From NCBI RefSeq assembly GCF_000271405.2, contig NC_018081.1:1911733-1975732 (forward strand): a stretch of 64,000 bases of DNA, in the 5' to 3' direction. Below, piece by piece: positions 7,921 to 14,690 of the stretch. The first letter of the stretch is position 1; each line of letters begins with the position of its first letter. The translations under genes and the position numbers were made by a program. This DNA is from Enterococcus hirae ATCC 9790. GTDB lineage: Bacteria > Bacillota > Bacilli > Lactobacillales > Enterococcaceae. The notes below the pieces were generated by a model. That model was not told where the DNA came from and did not search any database. It saw only the letters and a list, made by a program, of their open reading frames with translations.

Positions 7921-8118
7921 ATGAATAACGGTACAGTAAAATGGTTTAACTCAGATAAAGGTTTTGGATTTATCACTGGTGAAGATGGAAATGACGTATT
8001 TGCACACTTCTCAGCTATCCAAGGCGATGGATTCAAAACATTAGATGAAGGTCAAGCTGTTTCTTATGATATTGAAGAAGGACAACGTGGCCCTCAAGCA
8101 GTAAATATTGTAAAATAA
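7921..8118 (+). CDS. csp: Cold-shock protein, CspA family
   Basis: A 65-residue cold-shock domain protein. The RNP1 motif KGFGFIT and RNP2 motif DVFAHFSAI are intact, as are [11 protein letters not shown] at the start and [10 protein letters not shown] at the end. It binds single-stranded RNA and DNA and melts structure in mRNAs. AGGAGG is well placed. The long leader and the terminator at 8130-8156 make it a single-gene transcript. It lies between two tRNA-Met att fragments, so this copy is probably carried by mobile DNA, where extra csp genes are common. Confidence 0.93.
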   Translation: MNNGTVKWFNSDKGFGFITGEDGNDVFAHFSAIQGDGFKTLDEGQAVSYDIEEGQRGPQAVNIVK

Positions 8119-8129
8119 TGTTGAACTTT

Positions 8130-8156
8130 AACCACCTCAATCGAGGTGGTTTTTAT
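8130..8156 (+). terminator. Terminator of csp
   Basis: AACCACCTC (8130-8138) pairs with GAGGTGGTT (8143-8151), followed by TTTTAT. Confidence 0.85.
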
Positions 8157-8161
8157 ATAAT

Positions 8162-8207
8162 GGCTCATAACCGTCCGATCGTAAGTTCGAGTCCTACAGG
8201 GTACATA
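8162..8207 (+). repeat. tRNA-Met 3' half, att copy 2
   Basis: From the anticodon loop (CTCATAA) through the T arm (GTTCGAG loop) to the acceptor end, this stretch follows elongator tRNA-Met. The 5' half is missing. It ends in the 17-bp core GTCCTACAGGGTACATA (8191-8207), which recurs exactly at 8503-8519. It is best explained as the right attachment site left by an element that integrated in a tRNA-Met gene. Confidence 0.7.
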
Positions 8208-8259
8208 AACTTTAAAATTAACGTTTTATTCTAGAATAAAATATAAAAATAATTTTTTG

Positions 8260-8288
8260 TTGCATGCGGATTAGTTTGTTGTTATAAT
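8260..8288 (+). promoter_or_regulatory. Promoter of the RNA upstream of the Abi fragment
   Basis: TTGCAT (8260-8265) and TATAAT (8283-8288) are spaced by 17 bp, giving a start near 8295 for the short hairpin RNA that follows. Confidence 0.6.
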
Positions 8289-8294
8289 TTTTCT

Positions 8295-8339
8295 AGAAGA
8301 TTAAGCCATGATCGTCAGAATGCGGTTATGGCGTTTTTT
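8295..8339 (+). ncRNA. Short RNA upstream of Abi gene, abiF-motif-like
   Basis: GCCAT (8305-8309) pairs with ATGGC (8328-8332), followed by GTTTTTT, giving an RNA of about 45 nt between a good promoter and the Abi reading frame. Conserved short RNAs have been reported upstream of abiF-type genes; position and shape fit. I cannot align it to that family here. Confidence 0.45.
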
Positions 8340-8353
8340 GTATAGGTGGTAAT

Positions 8354-8551
8354 ATGATTAGCAAACCGTTTAAAACATTAGATAATCAGATTGATATTTT
8401 GATAAGTAGAGGACTGGTTGTTTCCGACAAAGAGGTAACTAAGTCTATTCTTTTGAGAGAAAATTACTATAATGTTATTAATGGATACAAAGATATCTTT
8501 TTGTCCTACAGGGTACATATAGTAAAAGCATTCAACTTGTTAAATGGTTGA
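8354..8551 (+). pseudogene. Abi (AbiD/F, Abi_2) protein, 5' fragment cut at an att core
   Basis: The frame starts at ATG 8354 behind AGGTGG with MISKPFKTLDNQIDILISRG and continues to NYYNVINGYKDIFL, the N-terminal signature of Abi_2 abortive-infection proteins, whose usual length is near 300 residues. Homology ends at about 8502, and the DNA then continues as the 17-bp att core GTCCTACAGGGTACATA. The last 16 codons are therefore junction sequence. The gene lost its C-terminal part in a site-specific or homologous exchange at the core. The product is unlikely to work. Confidence 0.7.
8503..8519 (+). repeat. att core copy 3, inside the Abi fragment
   Basis: It is an exact 17-bp copy of the 3' end of the tRNA-Met fragment at 8191-8207. 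It lies inside the Abi reading frame and marks the recombination junction. A hairpin (GCATTCAAC/GTTGAATGC with T tail) follows at about 8530-8562 and can end transcription. Confidence 0.7.
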
Positions 8552-8673
8552 ATGCTTTTTTGTTATTGAAAAATAAAAAATGTAATCATGTTATTCTCTT
8601 TCCGAATATTATTGCCCTAGTCTTTTTTGTATCTTTTTAATTTGATATACTTATTTTTGAGGTGATTCCGAAA

Positions 8674-9492
8674 GTGAGAAAAATATCAAAGATATTAATT
8701 ATGTTTTCCATTGTTTTAACTGGATGTGTTTACTCATCCAGTAGCTTATTGAACCATAAAGAAACTTACCTAGTAGCCCATAGAGGTGCACATATAATTG
8801 CTCCTGAGAATACAGTTGAAGCTATGAGAGAAGCAAAATCACTTGGCTATAATGCAGTAGAAGTTGATGTAAGAACTAGTAAAGATGGAGTGAATTTCTT
8901 GATGCACGATGACACTCTTGATAGGACAACAAACGGAGAAGGACAACCAGAAAGGTTTACAATCAAACAGCTTAAAGAATTGTCGATAGATACTTCAAAT
9001 TATCCAAAATATAAAGATAAAAAAGTTAATATACCAACTTTTGACGAAGTAATTAAAGAAATAAGTAAAGACAAATTAATTGTTAATGTGGATGGATCAA
9101 AGGGAGATTGGAATGACGATAAATTTGTTGGATCAATTGTAAATACATTAAAAAAATACAATGTATATGATCGTTCTTTTTTTGTCCTTACAAATAAAAA
9201 AATTAGAGATAAGGTAGTAAAGAATCATCCTGATTGTACGGTTTCATGGTTATATGATTCAAAAAATAACATTGATGATGATATACAACAAGTTAAGCAA
9301 TACAATAAAGCTTTGCTATCAGTATCAAATGACTTAGCAACAAACCAAGTAATTGAAAAATTAAATAAATCTGGAATTATGTACCAGATTTATGGTGTTA
9401 ATGATGCTGAAAGGTTTAAAAAGTTAAAATCATTAGAGGTACCTATAGTAGAGACAGATACAATCAATCCGAATAAAATACAGAATAATTAG
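8674..9492 (+). CDS. Glycerophosphodiester phosphodiesterase, lipoprotein
   Basis: The start GTG 8674 is 9 bases after GAGGTG. A signal peptide with lipobox L-T-G-C (residues 15-18) predicts lipidation and an outer membrane-face location. The GDPD domain follows: AHRGAHIIAPENT with the catalytic His-Arg, NAVEVDVRTSKDG with metal-binding Glu and Asp, and LMHDDTLDRTTNG with the second His. It would cleave glycerophosphodiesters to glycerol 3-phosphate. It lies between an att core and a second lysis cassette, so it looks like phage-carried cargo. A chromosomal membrane GDPD occurs at 22777. Confidence 0.85.
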   Translation: MRKISKILIMFSIVLTGCVYSSSSLLNHKETYLVAHRGAHIIAPENTVEAMREAKSLGYNAVEVDVRTSKDGVNFLMHDDTLDRTTNGEGQPERFTIKQLKELSIDTSNYPKYKDKKVNIPTFDEVIKEISKDKLIVNVDGSKGDWNDDKFVGSIVNTLKKYNVYDRSFFVLTNKKIRDKVVKNHPDCTVSWLYDSKNNIDDDIQQVKQYNKALLSVSNDLATNQVIEKLNKSGIMYQIYGVNDAERFKKLKSLEVPIVETDTINPNKIQNN

Positions 9493-9498
9493 TATAGA

Positions 9499-9527
9499 AG
9501 TGCACTCCAAAGAGTGCGCTTTTTTTG
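9499..9527 (+). terminator. Terminator of the phosphodiesterase gene
   Basis: GTGCACTC and GAGTGCGC form a stem around CAAA, followed by seven T residues. Confidence 0.8.
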
Positions 9528-9545
9528 TTGGAAAGTTGGTGAACT

Positions 9546-9770
9546 ATGAGTATTGATGCGATTATTTCTGCTTTAAGTATTGCAGGAACCTTAGTTGGTA
9601 CGTTTGCAGGCATTGTTTTTTCAAACAAACTGACCATTTATCGAATTGAGCAATTGGAGAAAAAAGTTGAAAAGCATAACCATATTGTTGAACGTACTTT
9701 TCTATTAGAAGGACGGATGAATGAAGCAGAACATGATATTCAGGAAATGAAAGGAGGCGATAAGAAATGA
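9546..9770 (+). CDS. XhlA-like phage lysis membrane protein, 74 aa
   Basis: The gene starts behind GAAAGTTGGTG. It has one N-terminal hydrophobic helix (IISALSIAGTLVGTFAGIVF), then a charged coiled coil (YRIEQLEKKVEKHNHIVERT) ending in ERT-F-LLEGRMNEAE. The layout matches the small membrane proteins that precede holins. Its stop overlaps the start of the broken holin frame by 4 bases. It is the second such gene in the window and opens the second lysis cassette. Confidence 0.7.
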   Translation: MSIDAIISALSIAGTLVGTFAGIVFSNKLTIYRIEQLEKKVEKHNHIVERTFLLEGRMNEAEHDIQEMKGGDKK

Positions 9771-9964
9771 TTTTACCTGATAAATATTATTAAATTATTA
9801 AATGGACAGTGCTTATAGTACTGCCAGCTTTATCTGCATTAGTAGCCACATTAGGCAAAGCATATGGATGGAATGAAACTGATATGACAGTTCTGACTAT
9901 CAATGCAGTAGCGACGTTTTTAGGTGTTATCACTGGTGTGTCTGCATATAACTTAAAAAAATAG
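9767..9964 (+). pseudogene. Holin with an in-frame stop codon
   Basis: Read from ATG 9767, the frame encodes MILPDKYY, then a TAA at 9791-9793, then 56 further codons in the same frame ending at TAG 9962. The restored sequence (start LPDKYY, then IIKWTVLIVLPALSALVATL, WNETDMTVLTINAVATFLGV, ITGVSAYNLKK) is of the Dp-1 type holin family. The stop is a substitution, not a homopolymer slip. AAGGAGG lies upstream. Without suppression this cassette has no full holin, though a downstream restart is possible. Confidence 0.75.
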
Positions 9965-9974
9965 GAGGAAAAAA

Positions 9975-10994
9975 ATGAAAAAGAAAATTACTATTACTGC
10001 GATGAGCCTATTAATGGCTCTTTTTTTATTGCCAATTAATGGGTTTGCCTATACGATTAACAATGAATTTAATTTGGGCCCAAACGAAGGTAGCTCTCAA
10101 GTAGCAAATAATCAGTACATTTTACTGCATGAAACGGCTAATGAAACAGCAACAGGACGCAATGAAGCGCAGTATATGCAACGTTCATGGATTAGTGCTT
10201 ACACTGCTTACATTGTGGGGGACGGCGGAATTGTTTATCAAGTCGGTCAACCTGGTTATGTACAGTACGGTGCTGGTTCGTATGCTAATGCTAACAGTCC
10301 TGTGCAGATTGAGTTACAGCACACACATGATAAAGCAACTTTTGAAAAAAACTATAAAGCATACGTTGAATTGGCTAGAGATTCAGCAATGAAATATGGT
10401 ATTCCATTAACATTGGACACGCCTTATAACCAACCAGGAATCAAATCGCATTTATGGGTAACACAAAATATTTGGGGGGATCATACAGATCCTTACGGTT
10501 ATCTTTCTGAAATGGGCGTAAGTAAAGAAAAATTAGCATATGATTTAGCTCATGGTTTTACGGATGATAATCCAACTACTTCGGAGGATAAACCAGTCAT
10601 TGATCCAACTAGAGCAGGCGCAGCAAATCCTACACTGACAGATGGAACAAATTACGCCCACATTGATCAGTTTGGAGAAATCGAAAACGCAAACTTGCAT
10701 GTAGCTGGATGGCACATTGCTAACTATAAATACGAGTATATCTTCATTATGGATTACAATACTGGGAAAGAATTAGCTCGAGTAAAAGCTGATGGAATAT
10801 ATAGACCAGATGTAAATCAAGCTTATAATACTTCTGGAAATGTTGGTTATCATGTATCTTTCAATATGCGTAACTTCCCTAATAAAAAAGTTTACGTAAT
10901 GATGCGTGCGACAAACGATCCAGAAGGAAATACTAAGGGTGGAGCACAAGATTTTCATGACAAGCGTTGGTATTTAAATATTCCACAACGATAA
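9975..10994 (+). CDS. Secreted N-acetylmuramoyl-L-alanine amidase, signal-peptide lysin
   Basis: Residues 1-26 form a signal peptide (two Lys-rich turns, then ITITAMSLLMALFLLP and a small-residue cleavage region before YTINNEF). The remainder parallels the endolysin at 5288: ILLHETANETATGRNEAQYM, IELQHTHDK and WGDHTDPYGYL carry the Amidase_2 zinc and catalytic residues. The C-terminal 130 residues match the presumed wall-binding domain (AHIDQFGEIENANLHVAGW). AGGAGG precedes the start. Unlike the first lysin, it can be exported by the Sec route, which fits the loss of the adjacent holin. Confidence 0.87.
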   Translation: MKKKITITAMSLLMALFLLPINGFAYTINNEFNLGPNEGSSQVANNQYILLHETANETATGRNEAQYMQRSWISAYTAYIVGDGGIVYQVGQPGYVQYGAGSYANANSPVQIELQHTHDKATFEKNYKAYVELARDSAMKYGIPLTLDTPYNQPGIKSHLWVTQNIWGDHTDPYGYLSEMGVSKEKLAYDLAHGFTDDNPTTSEDKPVIDPTRAGAANPTLTDGTNYAHIDQFGEIENANLHVAGWHIANYKYEYIFIMDYNTGKELARVKADGIYRPDVNQAYNTSGNVGYHVSFNMRNFPNKKVYVMMRATNDPEGNTKGGAQDFHDKRWYLNIPQR

Positions 10995-11002
10995 AAAGTT
11001 CC

Positions 11003-11034
11003 CCCCTCTTTGAGGGGCGGTACATAAAAATTTA
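11003..11034 (+). repeat. Possible att copy 4 after the second lysin
   Basis: A hairpin CCCCTC/GAGGGG (11003-11017) is followed by GGTACATAAAAATTTA (11019-11034). These 16 bases are identical to 6550-6565, which cover the last bases of the first tRNA-like element and its right flank. This suggests the phage-side half of an attachment site. The shared piece is short, so chance is not excluded. Confidence 0.4.
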
Positions 11035-11262
11035 TTATTTAGATTCTATAAACATGTGCAACTTATCTAACAAGAAAGTATATATTCTACAGAAGTAAAC
11101 AAATAGCTTATATTTTAGGATGTACACAAATTGACAAGTATAATAAAACTTTGATAAAACACAAATGTTTTTTTATTTTTATGTGTGATTAGTTAGAACT
11201 TACTTAAATCCTATTATAATATTTTTGTTAATGATTTTAATAAAATGATTGGAGAGAAAATG

Positions 11263-11676
11263 ATGGATCAAAAAACGTTTATCGAATCTATTGATTCTAC
11301 AATCGATAGATTAAAAAAAGAAATTCGATTTTATAATAGAGTAATTGGTATCGGAAATATTATAAAAATAGTCTTATCAGCTAGTATCCCAATATTAATT
11401 GATCAGGCTTCCGAACACAGGTCTTTACTATTGATTGTTTCAATTGCTTCAGCAATAATTACAATTATACAAAGTGGGATGTCTGCATTTAATTATCAAG
11501 ATAAAGTACAGACTTCGACAGAGTTATTAATGAAAATTGAAAAAGAAAAGTTGTTATATATAACGAAAACATCCCCATATAATAAAACAGATGAAGAAAA
11601 TTTCCATTTAATCGTTACAACCCTTCAAACTGAATTAATTGATATTATCTCTGATTTTAATCAAGTTAATAACTAA
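11263..11676 (+). CDS. DUF4231 (SLATT-like) two-helix membrane protein, copy 1
   Basis: 137 residues from ATG 11263 (6 bases after GGAGAG, and matching the start of the second copy). An N-terminal helix is followed by two membrane segments (IIKIVLSASIPILI and LLLIVSIASAIITIIQSGMS), then the family C-terminus K-L-L-Y-I-T-K-T-S-P-Y. DUF4231 belongs to the SLATT group, membrane effectors proposed to act in nucleotide-linked conflict systems, though here no nucleotidyltransferase partner is adjacent. The copy at 17067 is about 83 per cent identical. The promoter region (TATTATAAT near 11212-11220) is also similar in both. Confidence 0.75.
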   Translation: MDQKTFIESIDSTIDRLKKEIRFYNRVIGIGNIIKIVLSASIPILIDQASEHRSLLLIVSIASAIITIIQSGMSAFNYQDKVQTSTELLMKIEKEKLLYITKTSPYNKTDEENFHLIVTTLQTELIDIISDFNQVNN

Positions 11677-11721
11677 AAATTTATTTAATTAGAAAGTAGT
11701 GCAGATAATACTAATTGTACA

Positions 11722-11784
11722 ATTAAGAAAAGAGATAAGACTTTACATTCCTAAAAAATGTAAAGTCTTATCTCTTTTCTTAAT
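11722..11784. terminator. 28-bp perfect inverted repeat
   Basis: ATTAAGAAAAGAGATAAG (11722-) through 11749 is perfectly complementary to 11757-11784, with a 7-base loop. It lies between convergent genes (DUF4231 and the gene at 11907) and could end transcription both ways. The stem is unusually long and perfect for a terminator. Confidence 0.6.
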
Positions 11785-11831
11785 GCTATAAATTCATAAT
11801 AACATTATGGACAATAAATTTAAAATTTATT

Positions 11832-11896
11832 CAGACTGTAGACAAACTCCTAAATTTAGAGTGTTGTTTGCAGTCTGACGACTCAAAAATGAGTCG
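11832..11896. terminator. Two hairpins downstream of the 85-aa minus-strand gene
   Basis: CAGACTG (11832-11838) pairs with CAGTCTG (11871-11877) around a partly paired interior. CGACTC (11879-11884) pairs with GAGTCG (11891-11896). On the minus strand they directly follow the gene that ends at 11907. Confidence 0.5.
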
Positions 11897-11906
11897 TATA
11901 AATCAA

Positions 11907-12164
11907 TTATAGTAATAAGTCATTGATTTCTTTAAATTCTTTATCAAGTTCTTTTTCATCATATTTTTCATATTTATCAGCTTCATGAAGAACTTTTTTA
12001 ATTTCATGAATAGCCTTTCGTTCAACTAACCATTTTTTTAGGTTATGTTTTTTTTCTGGATTTTCAGATAATGTATCAAGTTCGTCTAACTCTTTATCCA
12101 GTTTATTGACAACAGAAACAATTTTGTTTACAACTTTTTCTTCTTTGTTTTCTAAATTTGACAT
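11907..12164 (-). CDS. Hypothetical coiled-coil protein, 85 aa
   Basis: The start at 12164 follows AAAGGACGTGAAGATAA. The protein is almost entirely charged helix (NKLDKELDELDTLSENPEKK, then WLVERKAIHEIKKVLHEADK) with no membrane segment or catalytic motif. It is divergent from the bile salt hydrolase gene, with about 160 bp between them. The family is unknown to me. The composition resembles phage or accessory-region small proteins. Confidence 0.6.
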   Translation of the reverse strand: MSNLENKEEKVVNKIVSVVNKLDKELDELDTLSENPEKKHNLKKWLVERKAIHEIKKVLHEADKYEKYDEKELDKEFKEINDLLL

Positions 12165-12326
12165 TTATCTTCACGTCCTTTTTATTTGATAATTTAAGTA
12201 TAGAACTTTGATATAGTTTATACAAATAGAAACGCTTCTTCGTGTATTCTGTGATTTTCTTTTGAAATGAGGAAAACTTTGGAGTAAAATGAACGTGTAC
12301 AGAACAATATTTAGGAGGAATAAACT

Positions 12327-13301
12327 ATGTGTACGTCTATTACTTATGTAACAAGTGATCATTATTTTGGAAGGAATTTTGATTATGAAATATCTTACAA
12401 TGAAGTAGTCACTGTTACTCCAAGAAATTATAAGTTGAATTTTCGAAAGGTAAATGGTTTGGATACTCATTATGCAATGATTGGTATTGCCGCTGGTATA
12501 GCTGACTACCCTCTTTATTACGATGCGACAAATGAAAAAGGATTGAGTATGGCTGGGCTAAATTTTTCTGGGTATGCTGATTATAAAGAAATACAAGAAG
12601 GGAAAGACAATGTATCTCCTTTTGAATTTATTCCTTGGATTTTAGGACAATGCTCAACAGTAGGAGAAGCTAAAAAATTGTTAAAAAATATCAATTTAGC
12701 AAATATAAATTATAGTGATGAACTTCCTTTATCCCCTTTACATTGGCTATTAGCTGATAAAGAAAAGTCAATTGTCATTGAAAGTATGAAAGATGGACTT
12801 CATATATATGATAACCCTGTGGGCGTTCTTACCAATAATCCTTCATTTGACTATCAATTATTTAATTTAAACAATTATCGTGTCTTATCGAGTGAAACTC
12901 CTAAAAATAATTTTTCAAATCAAATAAGTTTGAATGCCTATAGCCGCGGTATGGGAGGGATAGGCTTGCCTGGAGATTTATCCTCAGTATCTCGTTTTGT
13001 TAAAGCGACTTTTACGAAGCTGAATTCTGTATCTGGAGATTCAGAGTCAGAAAGTATTAGTCAATTTTTCCATATCTTAGGTTCAGTAGAACAACAAAAA
13101 GGTTTGTGTGATGTTGGTGATGGAAAATATGAATATACAATTTATTCTTCTTGTTGCAATGTTGACAAAGGAATCTATTATTATCGAACATATGAAGACA
13201 GTCAAATTACTGCAATTGATATGAATAAAGAAGACTTAGATAGTCATAAGTTAATTAGTTATCCAATTATAGAAAAACAACAAATTAAATATATAAATTA
13301 G
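12327..13301 (+). CDS. bsh: Bile salt hydrolase (choloylglycine hydrolase)
   Basis: 324 residues, normal for the family. After Met removal the nucleophile is Cys2 (MCTSITY). R18, D21 and N175 equivalents are present in HYFGRNFDYE and the GVLTNNPSFDYQ loop, and SRGMGGIGLPGDLSS holds the conserved Arg region. It cleaves the amide bond of glycine- or taurine-conjugated bile acids in the cytoplasm and is an Ntn hydrolase. AGGAGG precedes the start. The sequence strongly resembles the E. faecium type. The neighbours are mobile-type genes between att-like repeats, so this copy sits in accessory DNA. Confidence 0.93.
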   Translation: MCTSITYVTSDHYFGRNFDYEISYNEVVTVTPRNYKLNFRKVNGLDTHYAMIGIAAGIADYPLYYDATNEKGLSMAGLNFSGYADYKEIQEGKDNVSPFEFIPWILGQCSTVGEAKKLLKNINLANINYSDELPLSPLHWLLADKEKSIVIESMKDGLHIYDNPVGVLTNNPSFDYQLFNLNNYRVLSSETPKNNFSNQISLNAYSRGMGGIGLPGDLSSVSRFVKATFTKLNSVSGDSESESISQFFHILGSVEQQKGLCDVGDGKYEYTIYSSCCNVDKGIYYYRTYEDSQITAIDMNKEDLDSHKLISYPIIEKQQIKYIN

Positions 13302-13444
13302 TTAATGTGTTGTGATTGATTATTTAATATAGATATAATACAAAAAGGCAAAGATATTTTCAAAACATTTTTTCTTGATGTGATATCCTTGTCTTTTTTG
13401 TAATGTTTTTAACTTATTGCTTTTGCAAAATTTATTTACCTGTT

Positions 13445-13490
13445 TTCTGGATCAACGATAGTGTATATTATGCTATCCTTGTTTGGATTT
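13445..13490 (+). repeat. Intergenic direct repeat, copy 1
   Basis: TTCTGGATCAACGA at 13445-13458 recurs at 13871-13884 with similar flanks (TTTACC before, AGT-TATA after). Here the following bases contain GATAG/CTATC as a palindrome. Confidence 0.45.
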
Positions 13491-13567
13491 TAGGACGTTT
13501 AAAGAGGCACTTTTTTACATAACTTAATCCATAGACCTTTTAAGCATGCTGTGAGATAATAATAAAG

Positions 13568-13625
13568 AAGAGTTTAAAGCGCACCCCAAACCACTTCCCT
13601 TAAGTGTATTACGCTTTAAACTCTT
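13568..13625. terminator. 14-bp perfect hairpin in the bsh downstream region
   Basis: AAGAGTTTAAAGCG (13568-13581) pairs with CGCTTTAAACTCTT (13612-13625). An inner ACTT/AAGT pair extends the fold, and a T tail follows. It may terminate transcription from bsh or be part of a small RNA. Confidence 0.55.
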
Positions 13626-13755
13626 TTATATTTGAAGCCATTAAAAAGCATACCATATAACTATAAAAAATAATGGGAAAAAGACTTATAATTGGAGTGG
13701 TAGTTAATTAGTGACTTATTTTTGGTTTTATAGCACTGATACTATAAAATATAGA

Positions 13756-13860
13756 TATCATCATATTACACAATCTTAATACTAACTTAAAAATATCTCT
13801 TTTTATAAGTATGGTGATAAAATCCGTTCCGGGCTACCTTTTTAGGTAGCCTACTTTAAT
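13756..13860 (+). ncRNA. Structured small RNA, copy B
   Basis: TATCATCATA (13756-13765) pairs with TATGGTGATA (13810-13819), and the loop repeats TTACACAATCTTAA from copy A. GGCTACC/GGTAGCC (13832-13852) forms the terminator. A TATAAAAT box ends 6 bases before the helix, exactly as in copy A. Relative to copy A (7005), the second base pair of the helix changes from G-C to A-T, so pairing is kept while sequence differs. Confidence 0.6.
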
Positions 13861-13870
13861 CTTTATACCT

Positions 13871-13895
13871 TTCTGGATCAACGAAAGTATACTTT
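13871..13895 (+). repeat. Intergenic direct repeat, copy 2, with 12-bp palindrome
   Basis: TTCTGGATCAACGA (13871-13884) repeats 13445-13458 and is followed by the perfect palindrome AAAGTATACTTT (13884-13895), which has the form of an operator. Confidence 0.45.
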
Positions 13896-14052
13896 ATATA
13901 GTCATAACGCCGATGACCGCTCCGTGCGTCTGACACATTCGTCACGATATCAAATATACATCTTTCTTCATGCTCGTTTTCGCAGCAGGGATTTTAAAGT
14001 AGTTTTTATTGGAATAATAGAGATTAATTAATAAGCTATCTTCTATTGCTAA

Positions 14053-14112
14053 TGGTCAGAGCAGACGGCTCATAACCGTCCTGTCGTAGGTTCGAGTCCT
14101 ACAGGGTATATA
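14053..14112 (+). repeat. tRNA-Met 3' two-thirds, att copy 5
   Basis: From the D loop (TGGTCAGAGC) through an intact anticodon arm (GACGG CTCATAA CCGTC, anticodon CAU) and T arm (GTAGG TTCGAGT CCTAC) to AGGGTATATA, this follows elongator tRNA-Met. The 5' acceptor and D-stem strand are not recognisable. It is the best-preserved copy and differs from the 17-bp core by one base (GTCCTACAGGGTATATA, 14096-14112). It marks the right edge of the integrated segment that holds bsh. Confidence 0.7.
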
Positions 14113-14143
14113 AGGATAGATAAATATACAAGGAGGTAAAGAA

Positions 14144-14476
14144 ATGGCTATTACTGTGAACATTTATTATAGTGGTACAAATGGAAATGCGAAAAAATTT
14201 GCAAAAGAGATGGTTTCAACTGGAGTTGTAGAAGATATCCGTGCAGAAAAAGGCAATATTAAATATGAATACTTTTTTTCAATGAATGATGAGGACACAA
14301 TTCTTCTAATTGATAGTTGGACAGATCAAGATGCACTAGACAAACATCATGAATCTCCGATGATGGCTCATATTACTAAACTTAGAGAAAAATATGATTT
14401 GCATATGAAAGTTGAAAGATATGTAACAGATATAAAAAATATTTCCGCAAAAGACTCCGCTTTTATAAGAAAATAA
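14144..14476 (+). CDS. ABM-domain protein (antibiotic biosynthesis monooxygenase-like)
   Basis: 110 residues starting behind AAGGAGG. The fold signature is a ferredoxin-like ABM domain: start VNIYYSGTNGNAKKFAKEMV, then the conserved acidic strand LLIDSWTDQDALDKHHESPM with the W and the H-x-x-S/T-P turn, and a final strand HMKVERYV. Members include small quinol monooxygenases and stress-linked oxygenases. No flavin site is expected. It follows directly after a tRNA-Met att fragment with its own ribosome site. Substrate unknown. Confidence 0.75.
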   Translation: MAITVNIYYSGTNGNAKKFAKEMVSTGVVEDIRAEKGNIKYEYFFSMNDEDTILLIDSWTDQDALDKHHESPMMAHITKLREKYDLHMKVERYVTDIKNISAKDSAFIRK

Positions 14477-14582
14477 AGTGCTTATTTTATTTGATAGGAT
14501 AGTTTTTTCTTTAGAGTGAGAAGAATACTTGTAGTAACAGTACTCTTAAGTTAATTTATCTATAACTAAACCATTTTTTTAT

Positions 14583-14690
14583 ACACCTTCGGGTGTTTTT
14601 TTATTTCAAAAATATAGAATATATAATCTCTTAAATTGGTAAAATAAATGTGTTAGATGTTTTGGTCTATCCGAAAGAGTAGACTTTTTT
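14583..14690 (+). terminator. Two terminators downstream of the ABM gene
   Basis: ACACC-TTCG-GGTGT with a run of T residues lies at 14583-14603. GTCTAT/AGTAGAC with TTTTTT lies at 14665-14690. The second resembles the terminators of the small RNAs near 7080 and 7390 and may end a short RNA. The remainder of 14477-14890 has no gene. Confidence 0.6.
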
